From: Ktedonobacter racemifer DSM 44963
GTDB taxonomy: Bacteria; Chloroflexota; Ktedonobacteria; Ktedonobacterales; Ktedonobacteraceae
Length of the DNA: 64,000 nucleotides
Direction: 5' to 3'
NCBI RefSeq assembly: GCF_000178855.1
Contig: NZ_ADVG01000003.1
Location: forward strand, 806,001 to 870,000
The notes under the pieces were generated by a model. It had not been told where the DNA came from, made no database searches, and worked only from the letters and a program-made list of their open reading frames with translations. Of the stretch, positions 27,215 to 36,600 are shown in pieces. The translations under genes and the position numbers were made by a program. Position 1 is the stretch's first letter. Each line of letters starts with the position of its first letter.

Positions 27215-27241
27215 CAAAGAGCAAGATCGAAGAAGTTTTGG
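27215..27241. repeat. 27-bp motif shared with 50491..50517
   Basis: The segment, containing AGAGCAAGATCGAAGAAGTT, matches 50491..50517 at about 24 of 27 positions. Both lie in intergenic DNA upstream of a gene. Origin unknown; possibly the remnant of one mobile element end. Confidence 0.45.
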
Positions 27242-27314
27242 CCTCTCCTCTATGTTACGATACTCACACTCCCGCTCATGGGAGCACATCATCGGAAGCA
27301 AGGAGCAGACACCC

Positions 27315-27842
27315 ATGACAGAACAGGCATCTCCCATCGTCACATTTTACCTACAAGGTTGGGAGAACTACCAGCAAGCCCTCGTCGCAACCATCGCATC
27401 ACTTTCATCCGAACAACTTGCCCTCCCTGTTGCACCACATTACTTGTCAATCGGAGAACTTCTCGCCCATATGATCGATGCACGCGTCTCCTGGTTCTCC
27501 AGGTGGTTGGGGGAAGAAAATGCCGGTATGGCTCACTGGCATGAGGAGCGGAGCAGAGACGAGCAAGCTGTGCATGAAGCAGCAAAACTGGTCGCCATAT
27601 TCGAGAAGACCTGGCACGTAATATCTTCCGCCATGACCCGCTGGACTTCCGCTGATTTGGAACAGCTTATTTCACCTCCGGCCTCTCATCAGGCATGGCT
27701 ACAGAATCAAGGGCTAGAAGAAGAGCCTGCGCACACCCGACAGTGGATTGTCTGGCATGTCCTTGAACATGAGATCCATCACGGAGGCGAGCTTTCCCTG
27801 GCATTGGGAACATATGGTCTGAAAAGTTTCTATACCTGGTGA
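27315..27842 (+). CDS. DinB-family (DfsB-like) protein
   Basis: 175 aa from ATG 27315, with AAGGAG 10 nt upstream. Four-helix DinB fold: FYLQGWENYQQALVATIASL helix, the first metal His in LLAHMIDARVSWF, and the C-terminal pair in VLEHEIHHGGELSLALG (HxxxHH-type). The family binds a divalent metal and includes thiol-dependent transferases such as bacillithiol or mycothiol S-transferases; the substrate is unknown. It is paralogous to the DinB gene at 47102, sharing the RQWI.WH..EH.IHHGGE.SL.LG ending. Confidence 0.85.
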   Translation: MTEQASPIVTFYLQGWENYQQALVATIASLSSEQLALPVAPHYLSIGELLAHMIDARVSWFSRWLGEENAGMAHWHEERSRDEQAVHEAAKLVAIFEKTWHVISSAMTRWTSADLEQLISPPASHQAWLQNQGLEEEPAHTRQWIVWHVLEHEIHHGGELSLALGTYGLKSFYTW

Positions 27843-27965
27843 GCATCAAAGATCCCCTTTACCCAGAGCAGCCACATCGGCATCACTCTCACTAAAAGAG
27901 CGCCAGTTGCCCATTACGTATCCACGTGTTATCCTGGCGCTCGCACCTGCTCTCCTATTGTGGAA

Positions 27966-30900
27966 TCACACTATCCCTTTCTCGCGCGCTCTAGCAACCA
28001 TCTGGATGCGGTTCTGGACGTCCAGTTTCTGGCACAGATGCCTGACGTGAACTTTGATGGTGCTGACTGCAACGATCAGCGTGTCGGCTATGTCCTGATT
28101 CGACATGCCTCTGGCTACGAGTTGAAGGATTTCATACTCACGCTCGCTCAAGCCACGAGGGCGCGAGGGCAAATCGAGGTTTTTGTCGAACGCTCCAAGC
28201 AGTGTGTGCGCGTATCCCCTGGCGCTTCCCGCTCTCTCAAGTCTTCGCAAGAGTTTTCGTAGCGGCTCCCCCAGATCAAGAAAGGTGCGCAGGTAGCCCT
28301 CTGGTCCCGCCAGGTTCAGCGTCTCGTTAAGCATTTGCACGGCCTGCTGGCGTCGCTGCAATCCCAAAAAAGCGCTCGCCTGTAGCGCCTGGGCCACGAA
28401 GACATTTCTCACGTGTTTCCTCTGCTGCGCCCCTGCCCTCACCACTTCGAGCAAGCTGAGCACGGCGTCATACTTCTCTTCGGCTAGCCAGACTCTGGCC
28501 AGGGCGAGCAATTCGTCATCCCACACTTCGCCTGGCGCGTATTCTCTCCCTTGCTCCACGTCGATGCCTCGTTTGCGTAGCACCCACTTTGCCTTTCCCA
28601 GGTCCCCCTGCAGGAGCGCCAGGTGAACGGCATTGGCAGCTATGCGTTCGCTTAGCCAGGGGACATTTCCTATGAGCGCGATCTGCTCTGCCTGCCGCAC
28701 TTCGCGCCATCCTTGCTCGATCTCCCCCTGGGCCGCGGCAATGAGGGCCAGGAGACAGTAGCCATATAACAGCGATTTGATCTCACCACAGCGCTCACCC
28801 ATCTCGATACCTAGCAGGACGTGACGCCGGGCTGCAGCAAGTTCATTGCGCTCGTAGCAAAGTTCGGCCAGCCCGATATGGATGAAGCCCGCGACTGGCA
28901 CACGTTGTTGTTCCGTATCTCCCGTGATGTGCAGAGCCTGCTGGAGAATAGCCTCCGCTTCGGTCAATTTGCCTTGATCCACACAGGTCGCGGCCAGGTA
29001 TCGGCTGGCAAACATGGCGGTGCGCAGGCTGCCCAGAGCCAGGCTGAGGTGTTGGGCTTCTGCCAGCATGCGGTAGGACTCATCCAGATTTCTGGATGTT
29101 CCGCTCAGGCCAAAGGCGATATCGGCACGCAGCAGCGCTCGTTCTTTCGGCAGCACCTGCAGGGCCTGTTGGGAGAAAGCAAGCACTTGCGGGAGATCAT
29201 TGCGAAAGGCAGCAAGCCTGGCGCGCAGAGCCATGATCTCCCCTCGCAGCGCACCTTTTGCCGCTTCTTCGTTTCGCCTCTCAATGGTATCAAGCCTCGT
29301 TTTGACCTCCTCCAGGTTACTCTGTCCACTCAAAAGCAGGGCCCAAGCGTACAGGACCTCCAGATGTGGATGCCTTTCGCGCGCTGGGGCAGGAAGTTTC
29401 TGTATCCAGGTCAGCAGCCTTGCCACCTCGCCTTTTTTCCACAGCCATTCCTCACCCATGTGCTCAAGCAGACGCCTGGCTCTCTCGGTGTCCTGCGCGG
29501 CCAGGGCGTACTCAAGCGCCTCTTCCCTCATGCCCTGCTGCTCATACAAGTCTGTTGCTCGCCGGTACAGGTGTGAGACGAGATCAGGCAGGCTACGTTG
29601 CAATTTCTCGCAGAGGAATTCGCGGAATAGGGTATGATACCGATATCGTTGGCGTCCTTCGTCCAGCGGGACAAGAAAGAGATTGGCACGTTCAAGCATG
29701 TCGAGCAGACGCCGGGCACGCTCTGCGCTGCCCTGGGCTCTCTCGTCATCACACATGGCGGCACAGAGAGGTGGGGTAAGTTCCGTCAGCAGGGCGGTCG
29801 AGAGGAGAAAATGCTGCACAGTCTCCGGCTGCTGGGCGAAAATCTCTTCGGCGAAATAATCAAAGAGAGAACGCTGACTCCCGCTCAAACGTGTCAGCAC
29901 TTCGCCTGGTCTCTGTTGCCCTCGCATGGCTAGGCCGACTAGGTGCAAGCCCGCGATCCATCCATCGAGCCGCTGCTCCAAGAGAGCCTGTTCCTCATCC
30001 GAGAGCTTCAGGTCAGTGCAGGTATGCAGAAAACGTCTGATCTCGCCTGGCGTTACGCGGAGATCGCTGGCGCGCAATTCGACGAGTTCCCCATACAAGC
30101 GGGCTCGTCCCAGGGCCAGTGGTGGCTCACTCCGGCTAGCAAGAAGAAGATGCATGCTGGCTGGCAGATGGGCCAGGAGCATGTTCATGCTCTCATGGAT
30201 CTGTGGATGTGTGATCACATGATACCCGTCAAGGATGAGGACACCAGATGGCCTCTTCCCCAGAGTATTCACCAACGTTGCCAGAACCGTTTCCAGCGGC
30301 ATCTGGGGGGTCGAGGCAAGCGAGGCAGCAATATCAAAGTCCGTATTTGCCTGTTCTCCCTGCAACGCATACCAGACCATGCTCCAGAAACGGGTGGGGT
30401 CGTTGTCTCGTTCACTCAGCGTGATCCAGGCGATGGTGCTTTCGTCTCCCCATTGTTGCCTGAAGCGTTCGCACCACTTGCTCAACAGCGTTGTTTTTCC
30501 GAAGCCAGCCGGGGCTGTCACCAACGTGAGTTTGACGCTCAGGCTTTGATCGAGCCGTTCCAGCAACTTTGGCCGTTCGATCATCCTGTCCGCGTGCAGA
30601 GGAGGAAGAAAAGTGGTCGCAACCAGTGGCTGACTCTGACTCAACAAGGTCGCGTTGTGCTGGCTTCTCCTCTGGCTCACTAGCCGGGAAGTGACCTCGC
30701 GTAGTCGCTCCAGGCCCAGATCTTCGCTGCGTCCAATATAGGTCTTGGCTAGCTTCCCGCCCTGGCTGCGATAGGCGATCCAGTACCACCCTCCCCGTCG
30801 TCGGCGCTCCTTACGCGCAGTAAAAGAACCAATTTCATTCACAAAGAAAAAGGACCGGTTCTCCTCCTCAGTCAGCCAGGAATACCACTGCTGCGAACCA

Positions 30901-30974
30901 ACTAGCACCGAGGTCTTTTTGTTCTCTGGTAGTACCAGGACTTCCTGTTCAACTCGTGGGGTGGTTCGTGCCAT
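27966..30974 (-). CDS. MalT-type LuxR regulator with extra N-terminal domain
   Basis: 1002 aa. Residues about 20-105 form an extra small domain (VGSQQWYSWL, SFFFVNEIGSFTARKERRRR, GGWYWIAYRSQGGKLAKTYI) resembling the short DNA-contact-like module seen before many Ktedonobacterial MalT-like regulators. Walker A TAPAGFGKTTLL is at 153-164 and a VLILDGYHVI Walker B-like strand follows. Tetratricopeptide-like helices make up residues 450-900. The C-terminal LuxR helix-turn-helix contains LSEREYEILQLVARGMSNQD and TIKVHVRHLCQKL. The ligand is unknown. It is paralogous in architecture to the regulator at 4882..7701. Confidence 0.9.
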   Translation of the reverse strand: MARTTPRVEQEVLVLPENKKTSVLVGSQQWYSWLTEEENRSFFFVNEIGSFTARKERRRRGGWYWIAYRSQGGKLAKTYIGRSEDLGLERLREVTSRLVSQRRSQHNATLLSQSQPLVATTFLPPLHADRMIERPKLLERLDQSLSVKLTLVTAPAGFGKTTLLSKWCERFRQQWGDESTIAWITLSERDNDPTRFWSMVWYALQGEQANTDFDIAASLASTPQMPLETVLATLVNTLGKRPSGVLILDGYHVITHPQIHESMNMLLAHLPASMHLLLASRSEPPLALGRARLYGELVELRASDLRVTPGEIRRFLHTCTDLKLSDEEQALLEQRLDGWIAGLHLVGLAMRGQQRPGEVLTRLSGSQRSLFDYFAEEIFAQQPETVQHFLLSTALLTELTPPLCAAMCDDERAQGSAERARRLLDMLERANLFLVPLDEGRQRYRYHTLFREFLCEKLQRSLPDLVSHLYRRATDLYEQQGMREEALEYALAAQDTERARRLLEHMGEEWLWKKGEVARLLTWIQKLPAPARERHPHLEVLYAWALLLSGQSNLEEVKTRLDTIERRNEEAAKGALRGEIMALRARLAAFRNDLPQVLAFSQQALQVLPKERALLRADIAFGLSGTSRNLDESYRMLAEAQHLSLALGSLRTAMFASRYLAATCVDQGKLTEAEAILQQALHITGDTEQQRVPVAGFIHIGLAELCYERNELAAARRHVLLGIEMGERCGEIKSLLYGYCLLALIAAAQGEIEQGWREVRQAEQIALIGNVPWLSERIAANAVHLALLQGDLGKAKWVLRKRGIDVEQGREYAPGEVWDDELLALARVWLAEEKYDAVLSLLEVVRAGAQQRKHVRNVFVAQALQASAFLGLQRRQQAVQMLNETLNLAGPEGYLRTFLDLGEPLRKLLRRLERAGSARGYAHTLLGAFDKNLDLPSRPRGLSEREYEILQLVARGMSNQDIADTLIVAVSTIKVHVRHLCQKLDVQNRIQMVARAREKGIV

Positions 30975-31083
30975 CGTTTTTTCTTATCCCGTCGATACTT
31001 ATTAACCCATGTGAGTACAGCATAAACACTGAACACTCCTGCTGTCAACAGAAGCCAACTCGCACCGCCGGGCATTTTGAAAT

Positions 31084-31125
31084 GCCAGTTCCCCTACTCA
31101 TGCTTGTCTTCCAGGGGGAACTGGC
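31084..31125. terminator. Hairpin after the aldo/keto reductase gene
   Basis: GCCAGTTCCCC (31084..31094) pairs exactly with GGGGAACTGGC (31115..31125). It lies 36 bp beyond the stop at 31161 on the minus strand. Confidence 0.55.
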
Positions 31126-31160
31126 TCAATTTCTCAAAGAAACGCAGGTTCACAGCCTCG

Positions 31161-32171
31161 TTAAGCTCTGCCCGCTACTTCTCCACTGGCACTCCCCAAT
31201 AACTCACCAATCTGGCGCATCTGTTCCTGATTGAGTGGGCCGTACTGCATGGCTGCGGCATTCTCCTCTATCTGTTTGACGGTCTTAAAGCCGGGAATAG
31301 GGATGGTATGCCCGCTGCGCGCCCAGAGCCAGCCCAGAGCACCCTGTGCCAGGGTACGGCCATCACTCGTCAGGACCTCGCGAACCTGGTCGAGTCGCTG
31401 CAACAGTCCTGGTAAGCGTTCGCTATTGAGGTAATTCCACGAAAACTCAGACAGTCGAATATCTTCTCGTCCTATCTGCTCTCTTGAGGTATATTTCCCG
31501 GTCAACACGCCCATCGCCAGGGGACCTCTGTTGATACTCGCCAGATTATGTTCTTCGCACACTGCTAAGATGGCAGGATTGTCCTCAAAGACATTGAGTG
31601 TATGCTGAATGGCCGTACAATGAGGCCCATGGGCGAAAAGGCTCGCGCGTTCTGGATCGTCCGTGCTCCACCCATAATAGCGAATTTTCCCCTCCGCCAC
31701 GAGTTGTTCCATCTCTTCACGTACCTCTACGGCCCTCTCAAGATCATAGTCATTAAAATGGAGTTGGTAGAGGTCGATATAGTCCGTTTGCAGGCGGCGT
31801 AAGCTCCCTTCGCAGGCCCGACGAACGCCTGATCGAGGATCATCCAGACCACCGGTAATTCTACGTGTTTCTTCGTCGAACTGGTCCCCGACCTTGGTGG
31901 CGATCAGCACGTCTGCGCGCCGCTTTCCTAGCGCCTGGCCGAGGATACGTTCGCTATGCCCACAACCATAAACTCCGGCCGTATCAAACAGGGTCACGCC
32001 CAGGTCGAGCGCCCTCTGAATAGCTCGAATAGACTCCGCATCGTCTACTTTGCCATATCCTAAGGCCAGGTCGCCCGCCCAGAACGGCCCGCCAATCGCC
32101 CAGCAGCCCATACCCAGCGCACTCACTTCGATGCCGCTTCTTCCCAGCGTTCGTGTCATTTCTGCAGACAT
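31161..32171 (-). CDS. Aldo/keto reductase
   Basis: 336 aa from ATG 32171 with GAGGAG upstream. TIM-barrel AKR: MTRTLGRSGIEVSALGMGCW start, catalytic Asp/Tyr in LFDTAGVYGCGHSE, Lys in VLIATKVGDQF and the YIDLYQLHFND strand (His in the fourth catalytic position). The NADPH-binding C-terminal IPGFKTVKQIEENAAA is the usual IPG..(K/R)..Q..EN motif. Like most such bacterial paralogues it probably reduces small aldehydes or ketones with NADPH; the substrate is unknown. It is monocistronic with hairpins on both sides. Confidence 0.9.
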   Translation of the reverse strand: MSAEMTRTLGRSGIEVSALGMGCWAIGGPFWAGDLALGYGKVDDAESIRAIQRALDLGVTLFDTAGVYGCGHSERILGQALGKRRADVLIATKVGDQFDEETRRITGGLDDPRSGVRRACEGSLRRLQTDYIDLYQLHFNDYDLERAVEVREEMEQLVAEGKIRYYGWSTDDPERASLFAHGPHCTAIQHTLNVFEDNPAILAVCEEHNLASINRGPLAMGVLTGKYTSREQIGREDIRLSEFSWNYLNSERLPGLLQRLDQVREVLTSDGRTLAQGALGWLWARSGHTIPIPGFKTVKQIEENAAAMQYGPLNQEQMRQIGELLGSASGEVAGRA

Positions 32172-32295
32172 TGCTCTCTCCTCTTCAAATAACATGTTTA
32201 TGACATGCGTCCGTTTTCATGCTCCAAGCATAAACGCAAACACGTTTCCCGCCATCCACCAGAAGGAGAAGCATCAGGAGTATTTTTCCAGAAGC

Positions 32296-32339
32296 ACAAG
32301 AGGATCTCTGCCTGATTTGGGAGGCAAAAATCCTCTTGT
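32296..32339. promoter_or_regulatory. Hairpin upstream of the aldo/keto reductase gene
   Basis: ACAAGAGGAT (32296..32305) and ATCCTCTTGT (32330..32339) pair perfectly, with an inner TGCCT/AGGCA stem. The gap 32172..32558 holds this hairpin, a small HAD-like remnant and the palindrome at 32503, and nothing else recognisable. Confidence 0.4.
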
Positions 32340-32401
32340 TATGGGTGTTTCTACCTCCATTTTTCTCCCAAACTTACCAAACATCTTTAGACGATGCAGG
32401 A

Positions 32402-32509
32402 GGAGGCAGGTCGTTTAAGCAGGTGAGCCGTGCGCCCATACACGAACTGGTCCAGATCCTCTGCGGTGAGTTTGCATCCATGATCAGTTGCGACCTGTTG
32501 CCAGAAAGC
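32402..32509 (-). pseudogene. Possible HAD-hydrolase remnant
   Basis: The minus strand reads FWQQVATDHGCKLTAEDLDQ then FVYGRTAHLLKRP. This resembles the cap-proximal segment of beta-phosphoglucomutase-like HAD hydrolases (W..xAxxHGxxLTxEDxxxxxxGR). No DxDGT motif precedes it, and the sequence runs into the palindrome at 32503. It is interpreted as a short leftover of a degraded gene; chance resemblance cannot be excluded. Confidence 0.3.
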
Positions 32510-32548
32510 GGGACGGTGGACCTCATGAGGTCCACCGTCCCGCTTTCT
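32503..32548. terminator. Perfect 46-bp palindrome at the 3' end of the glycoside hydrolase gene
   Basis: Two exact 23-bp arms (AGAAAGCGGGACGGTGGACC.. arm) with no loop, 11 bp after the stop codon at 32559 (minus strand). Confidence 0.7.
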
Positions 32549-32558
32549 TATCATAGGC

Positions 32559-35129
32559 TCAGGCGTAGATGCCGAATTCCCAGAGGGAGTAGCCATAGGT
32601 AGTGCCGCGCTGCGTGGCGTACAGGCGTACATACCTGCCGGAGCCGGTGACATCGAAGTCGTCGAAGCCTCCGTCGCCGCTGGTGGTTGAGTAGATCGTC
32701 GTCCAGTTGGTGCCGTCGTTCGAGGTCTGGATCTGGTAGGCCTTGCTATAGGCGCTCTCCCAGGCCAGTTGAATGTGCTTGATCGTGGTCACCTGGCCGA
32801 GATCAACCTGAACCCACTGGGGATCGCTCCAGTCGCTTGCCCAGCGCGTTGAGAAGTTGCCATCGGTCGCGTTAGACGCCGGGAAGGGCGCGCCATTGCC
32901 CGTTGCCTGGTAGGACGAGGCGGTTGTGGGCTTGCCATTTGACACATTGGTCCCGCTTACCGGCGGCGGGCCAACCTTGAATGACTTTGTCTCGATGCCG
33001 ACGTTCCCCTGGCCATCGTAGGCATAGACGTAGACTTTCCAGACGCCCATCTGCTGCGGAGCGGTAACCGAGAAGGTTCCCGTACCTGTCTGAGTAAAGG
33101 TGGCGTAGGAGAGTCCCGTACCTCCATCGACGTACTTATGGGTAAACATCAGGTTATAACGGATCGGGTCGTTGTTGGGATCACTGGCGCTCACCGAGAC
33201 AGTAAACTGGCCGCCCGCCGGAACATTTGTCGACGGACTCACCGACATACTGGAGATGACGGGCGGAGTGTTGGCCGAACTCTGCCCGCTATAGGCCTGC
33301 TTGAGCGAGTGATAGGCCAGCCGCTTCCAGCCACCAGTCAACAGATTCAGCCATACACCACCAAAGTCGTTCTCGATGCCGTAGTTGAAGAGTGTTCCAC
33401 CCAGGGCCACGCCGGTATGCCCCGTGATGCAGTTCCAGTCGCTGGGATAGGCATCGCGCTTCTGCATATCGGTTGGCTCCGTGGGCACGCCGTTGGCGTC
33501 GTTGGGAACCTCCCACTCGCCTGGGGCGCCACCCTCGGTGAGAATGTATGGTTTGGTGTAGCCACCGTTGATCCAATCCTGCTTGACCGAACAGACCGCG
33601 CCATAGGAATTGACCGCGTAGAGGTCGAGATTGGGCGAGTTGGCCTTATAATACGCCCAGGCTCCCGTCCAGGCATCGGTCGAGGTAACCGGGTGATTGG
33701 GATCGATGGCGTGAATGGCCTGGGCTACCTGGTCGACGTACTGTGCATAGGCGTTGCGCTCCTGCTCAAGCTGCGTGCCTGAGTAGGTATTCTGCATCGT
33801 GAGAATGACCTCGTTGCCAACGTCCCACATGAGTACGCCTGGATGGCTCTTATAGGTCGTAACCCAATTCTTAATGTCATTGAGAGCGTTGGTCTTATAG
33901 GTCGTATCGTTCAGGTAGTCGGCGCCCTGGTTAAGCCAGAAGCCATTGACAACCTTGATGCCATAGGCAGCCGCTGAATCGAGAAGGGGCTTGGATGAGG
34001 CATCCGTCCCCCAGGTGCGAATGGTATTTACGCCCATCGATTTCAGGTCGGGCATATAGGCATCGGCGGCTGCGGCGGGCGGGCCATAAGTCAGGCCCTT
34101 GACCTGGTAGGGTGAGCCATTCACGTTGAGTTGCCAATTCCCCTGGGTACCCGTGACGTGAATGACGCTGGGCGTTGTGGGTACAGGCGGCGTCGTAAGC
34201 GGGGTTGGTGGGGTACCGGTCTTCTGAGAAACAGAGAGCGAACCCAGGCTGAGCGTTCCACCTGAGGAGGTGGCGCTACTGGGCGAGGTACAGCCACAGA
34301 CCGTATTGGGGAAGGAGCCGCCGATGGCGAGATCGAAGACCATGAAGAAGCCATGATCGATGGCCGCCTGCCAGGTACTCACACCAACCTGGCTCTCGCT
34401 CACAATCCAGATCTGCTGGTTGTCCAGGTAGAAGCGCACCTGCTCGTCCGAGAGGGTACGGTCAATGATCACAGAGTAGGTGTGGTAGTCGGTCTGGCAG
34501 CCGGAGCAGGTCGCCAGGCCGCTGGTCTTGCCGTTATACTCGTTGCAGGGACCATTAGGCGCGATCCCACAGTGCATGGTCGCGGCCTCCAGGCTACGCC
34601 CATTGACATCCTCCATGACGTCCAGCTCGCCTACAGCGGGCCAGGACGAGATATTATTACGATAATCGGCGCCCATCAGCCAGAACTTCGGCCAGTAGCC
34701 CAGGCCGTTGGCGGGATTAGGCTGCTTAATGGAGGCCGAGATCATCATCTGGCCGCCCGCAGGGGCCGCGAAGTCGCTGCGTTTCGTCTCGATGCGGCCC
34801 GAGGTCCATGAGCCATTGGAGCTCAAGGCCGTAATGTTGAGGTGACCGCTGCCATCGAGGGAGACGTTATTGGTCGAGCTGCTCATCGTCTCGACCTCGC
34901 TGGTGCCCCAGTTAGCCGGGCCGCCTGGATAGCTCGTCCCAGTATCCAGGGTCCAGTCGTTCGCGGAGGGGGAACTACCAGCCGAGCCAGCGAAATTGGC
35001 GCTCCAGACGGGGGTCCAGCCCGCAGGCTGCGTCGGAGTGGGCGTTGGCGTGGTAGAGGTGCCACCGGTATAGACCTGGAACTCCCAGAGCGAGTAGCCA
35101 TAGCCAGTCCCGCGCTGCGTCCCATACAT
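32559..35129 (-). CDS. Multidomain glucanase, 3' fragment (GH16 + TIM-barrel glycosidase + discoidin)
   Basis: 856 aa in this frame, but it is the continuation of the gene whose 5' parts are at 34883..35940 and 37133..37229. Order: end of the second discoidin repeat, Thr-Pro linker, GH16 domain with catalytic WPAVGELDVMEDVNG (ExDxxE), then a GH2/GH5-like TIM barrel with acid/base Glu in LMWDVGNEV and nucleophile Glu in ILTEGGAPGEW, an Ig/PKD-like domain (SVSASDPNNDPIRY), and a C-terminal discoidin (F5/8 C) domain ending LWEFGIYA. It is probably secreted and beta-1,3-glucan-directed. The ATG at 35129 has no ribosome binding site and lies inside a repeat, so this piece alone is unlikely to be secreted. 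Confidence 0.8.
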   Translation of the reverse strand: MYGTQRGTGYGYSLWEFQVYTGGTSTTPTPTPTQPAGWTPVWSANFAGSAGSSPSANDWTLDTGTSYPGGPANWGTSEVETMSSSTNNVSLDGSGHLNITALSSNGSWTSGRIETKRSDFAAPAGGQMMISASIKQPNPANGLGYWPKFWLMGADYRNNISSWPAVGELDVMEDVNGRSLEAATMHCGIAPNGPCNEYNGKTSGLATCSGCQTDYHTYSVIIDRTLSDEQVRFYLDNQQIWIVSESQVGVSTWQAAIDHGFFMVFDLAIGGSFPNTVCGCTSPSSATSSGGTLSLGSLSVSQKTGTPPTPLTTPPVPTTPSVIHVTGTQGNWQLNVNGSPYQVKGLTYGPPAAAADAYMPDLKSMGVNTIRTWGTDASSKPLLDSAAAYGIKVVNGFWLNQGADYLNDTTYKTNALNDIKNWVTTYKSHPGVLMWDVGNEVILTMQNTYSGTQLEQERNAYAQYVDQVAQAIHAIDPNHPVTSTDAWTGAWAYYKANSPNLDLYAVNSYGAVCSVKQDWINGGYTKPYILTEGGAPGEWEVPNDANGVPTEPTDMQKRDAYPSDWNCITGHTGVALGGTLFNYGIENDFGGVWLNLLTGGWKRLAYHSLKQAYSGQSSANTPPVISSMSVSPSTNVPAGGQFTVSVSASDPNNDPIRYNLMFTHKYVDGGTGLSYATFTQTGTGTFSVTAPQQMGVWKVYVYAYDGQGNVGIETKSFKVGPPPVSGTNVSNGKPTTASSYQATGNGAPFPASNATDGNFSTRWASDWSDPQWVQVDLGQVTTIKHIQLAWESAYSKAYQIQTSNDGTNWTTIYSTTSGDGGFDDFDVTGSGRYVRLYATQRGTTYGYSLWEFGIYA

Positions 35130-35940
35130 ACGGATATAGCGTCCACTACCAGAGATGTTGAGGTCTCGGTGCCACCGGCCCCTGTAGTGGTCGAGTAAAT
35201 ATTTGTCCAGGTGCTGGCATCATTGGAGACCTGGATCTGGTAGGCCTTGCCATAAGCGGCCTCCCACTGCAAGACGACCTTACAGATGCTTTGGGAGCTA
35301 CCCAGGTCGACCTGCAACCACTGTGGATCACTGGAGGCGCTGCCCCAGCGGGTACCAGTATTGCCGTCAACGGCGTTGCTCGCCGCCAGGTCACTACTCT
35401 GGATGGAGGAGGCCGTCGCGGACTTATTCAGCGCGGCGTTGGTTGTGCCGCAGCCCGTCCCCTGGATCGTTCCATAGACCTGGAACTCCCAGAGCGAGTA
35501 GCCGTAGCCGGTCGCGCGCTGCGTCCCATACATGCGCACATAGCGGCCCGTGCCGGAAATATTGAGCGTCTCCGTTCCACCTGCCCCCGTAGTGGTGGAG
35601 TAGATGCTGCTCCAGTTGGTTCCATCGCTGGAGACCTGGATCTGGTAGGCCCTGGCATACGCAGACTCCCAGTTTAGCACCACCTGGCTAATGGAGGCCG
35701 TCGCGCCAAGATCCACTTGCAACCACTGTGGATCGCTGAAGGCACTCCCCCAGCGTGTGCCTGTGTTGCCATCCACGGCAGCCGAGGCAGGGGTGCCAGC
35801 CGATTCCGTTGAGGAGGCTGTCGCGGGCTGATTCAGCGAGAGCAGGGTAGCCGCGGCATGAACCTGGGAGATCGAGGTGAAGAGGGGCGAGGCTAGCAAC
35901 AAACTTACAAGAACAGTGGAGATCGCGAGGCTTAAGGCTA
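34883..35940 (-). pseudogene. Multidomain glucanase, 5' part, frameshifted and cut by an IS630-type element
   Basis: Reads (from the IS junction) ALSLAISTVLVSLLLASPLF.., the hydrophobic core of a signal peptide with cleavage near QVHA. Two discoidin (F5/8 type C) repeats follow: ASAAVDGNTGTRWGSA..DPQWLQVDLG and its near copy. In the second repeat, GGTET is followed by STSL instead of LNISG. Comparing the two repeats shows one missing base at about 35161-35164, after which the frame of 32559..35129 takes over. Real coding in this frame therefore ends near 35162. An alternative TTG start at 35902 would lack the positively charged n-region. Confidence 0.8.
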
Positions 35941-35944
35941 GTAG

Positions 35945-36580
35945 TCAGTCCAGTTTGTTATTGATGGCAGGATAGAGATCATGGAGCGTGTCCCGAGCAT
36001 CGTTGCAGGTAAACCGCCACGAAATGGTACAACGCAGAGCATTGCGCTCTGCCTGCAATGTCGCGATGCGCTGGCGCAACTCCGTCAGACTTCGCACTCG
36101 ACGCGAGAGGCAGCCACGAGCAAAGATACCGATCTCAATTTCTGCCATGTTGAGCCAACTTCCATGTTTGGGCGTGTAATGAAACTCCACCCGCTGCAAA
36201 ATGCGCCTGGCCTCTGCGGGCTCAAAGGCTTCGTAGAGAGCCGCTGCGGTATGGGTATTAAGATTATCCTGCACGAGGCGAATGTACTCGGCGTGCGGAT
36301 AGACCTCATCGACCAACCATCGGATGCAGTGCGCATAATCAATCTTCGTCCGCCGCTGGGTCATCTCGACGTGACGCCAGCCCGCAAGCGGCTCGACAAA
36401 GAAAAACAAATTGGCGGTGCCCAAACGCTCATACTCATAATCGATGCGTTCAACGTGCCCTGGTTCCATCGGCAGAGGAGGCCGCACGTCGGCCTCTGGG
36501 GCCACCAGTTTCTCGTCAAAACAAACGGTTGGATAGCGTGGATCGTAGTCTTCCTCGTACAGATCGAGGACGTCTTCCAT
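35945..36580 (-). CDS. IS630-type transposase OrfB (DDE domain)
   Basis: 211 aa from its first ATG, but the frame is open back to the A7 run at 36648..36654, where it is probably entered by -1 frameshifting from OrfA. Catalytic acids: Asp in TVCFDEKLVAP, Asp in IRLVQDNLNTH, Glu in HGSWLNMAEIEIG. This is the IS630/Tc1-mariner DD(34)E arrangement. The stop codon at 35945-35947 lies within the left terminal repeat. Confidence 0.85.
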   Translation of the reverse strand: MEDVLDLYEEDYDPRYPTVCFDEKLVAPEADVRPPLPMEPGHVERIDYEYERLGTANLFFFVEPLAGWRHVEMTQRRTKIDYAHCIRWLVDEVYPHAEYIRLVQDNLNTHTAAALYEAFEPAEARRILQRVEFHYTPKHGSWLNMAEIEIGIFARGCLSRRVRSLTELRQRIATLQAERNALRCTISWRFTCNDARDTLHDLYPAINNKLD

Positions 36581-36600
36581 GGCCGCGACAAACTCGGCTC

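Noticed and set aside
33138..34811. Plus-strand frames of 150-214 codons antisense to the glucanase
   Set aside because: The minus strand carries GH16 and TIM-barrel catalytic motifs; the plus-strand translations lack any.
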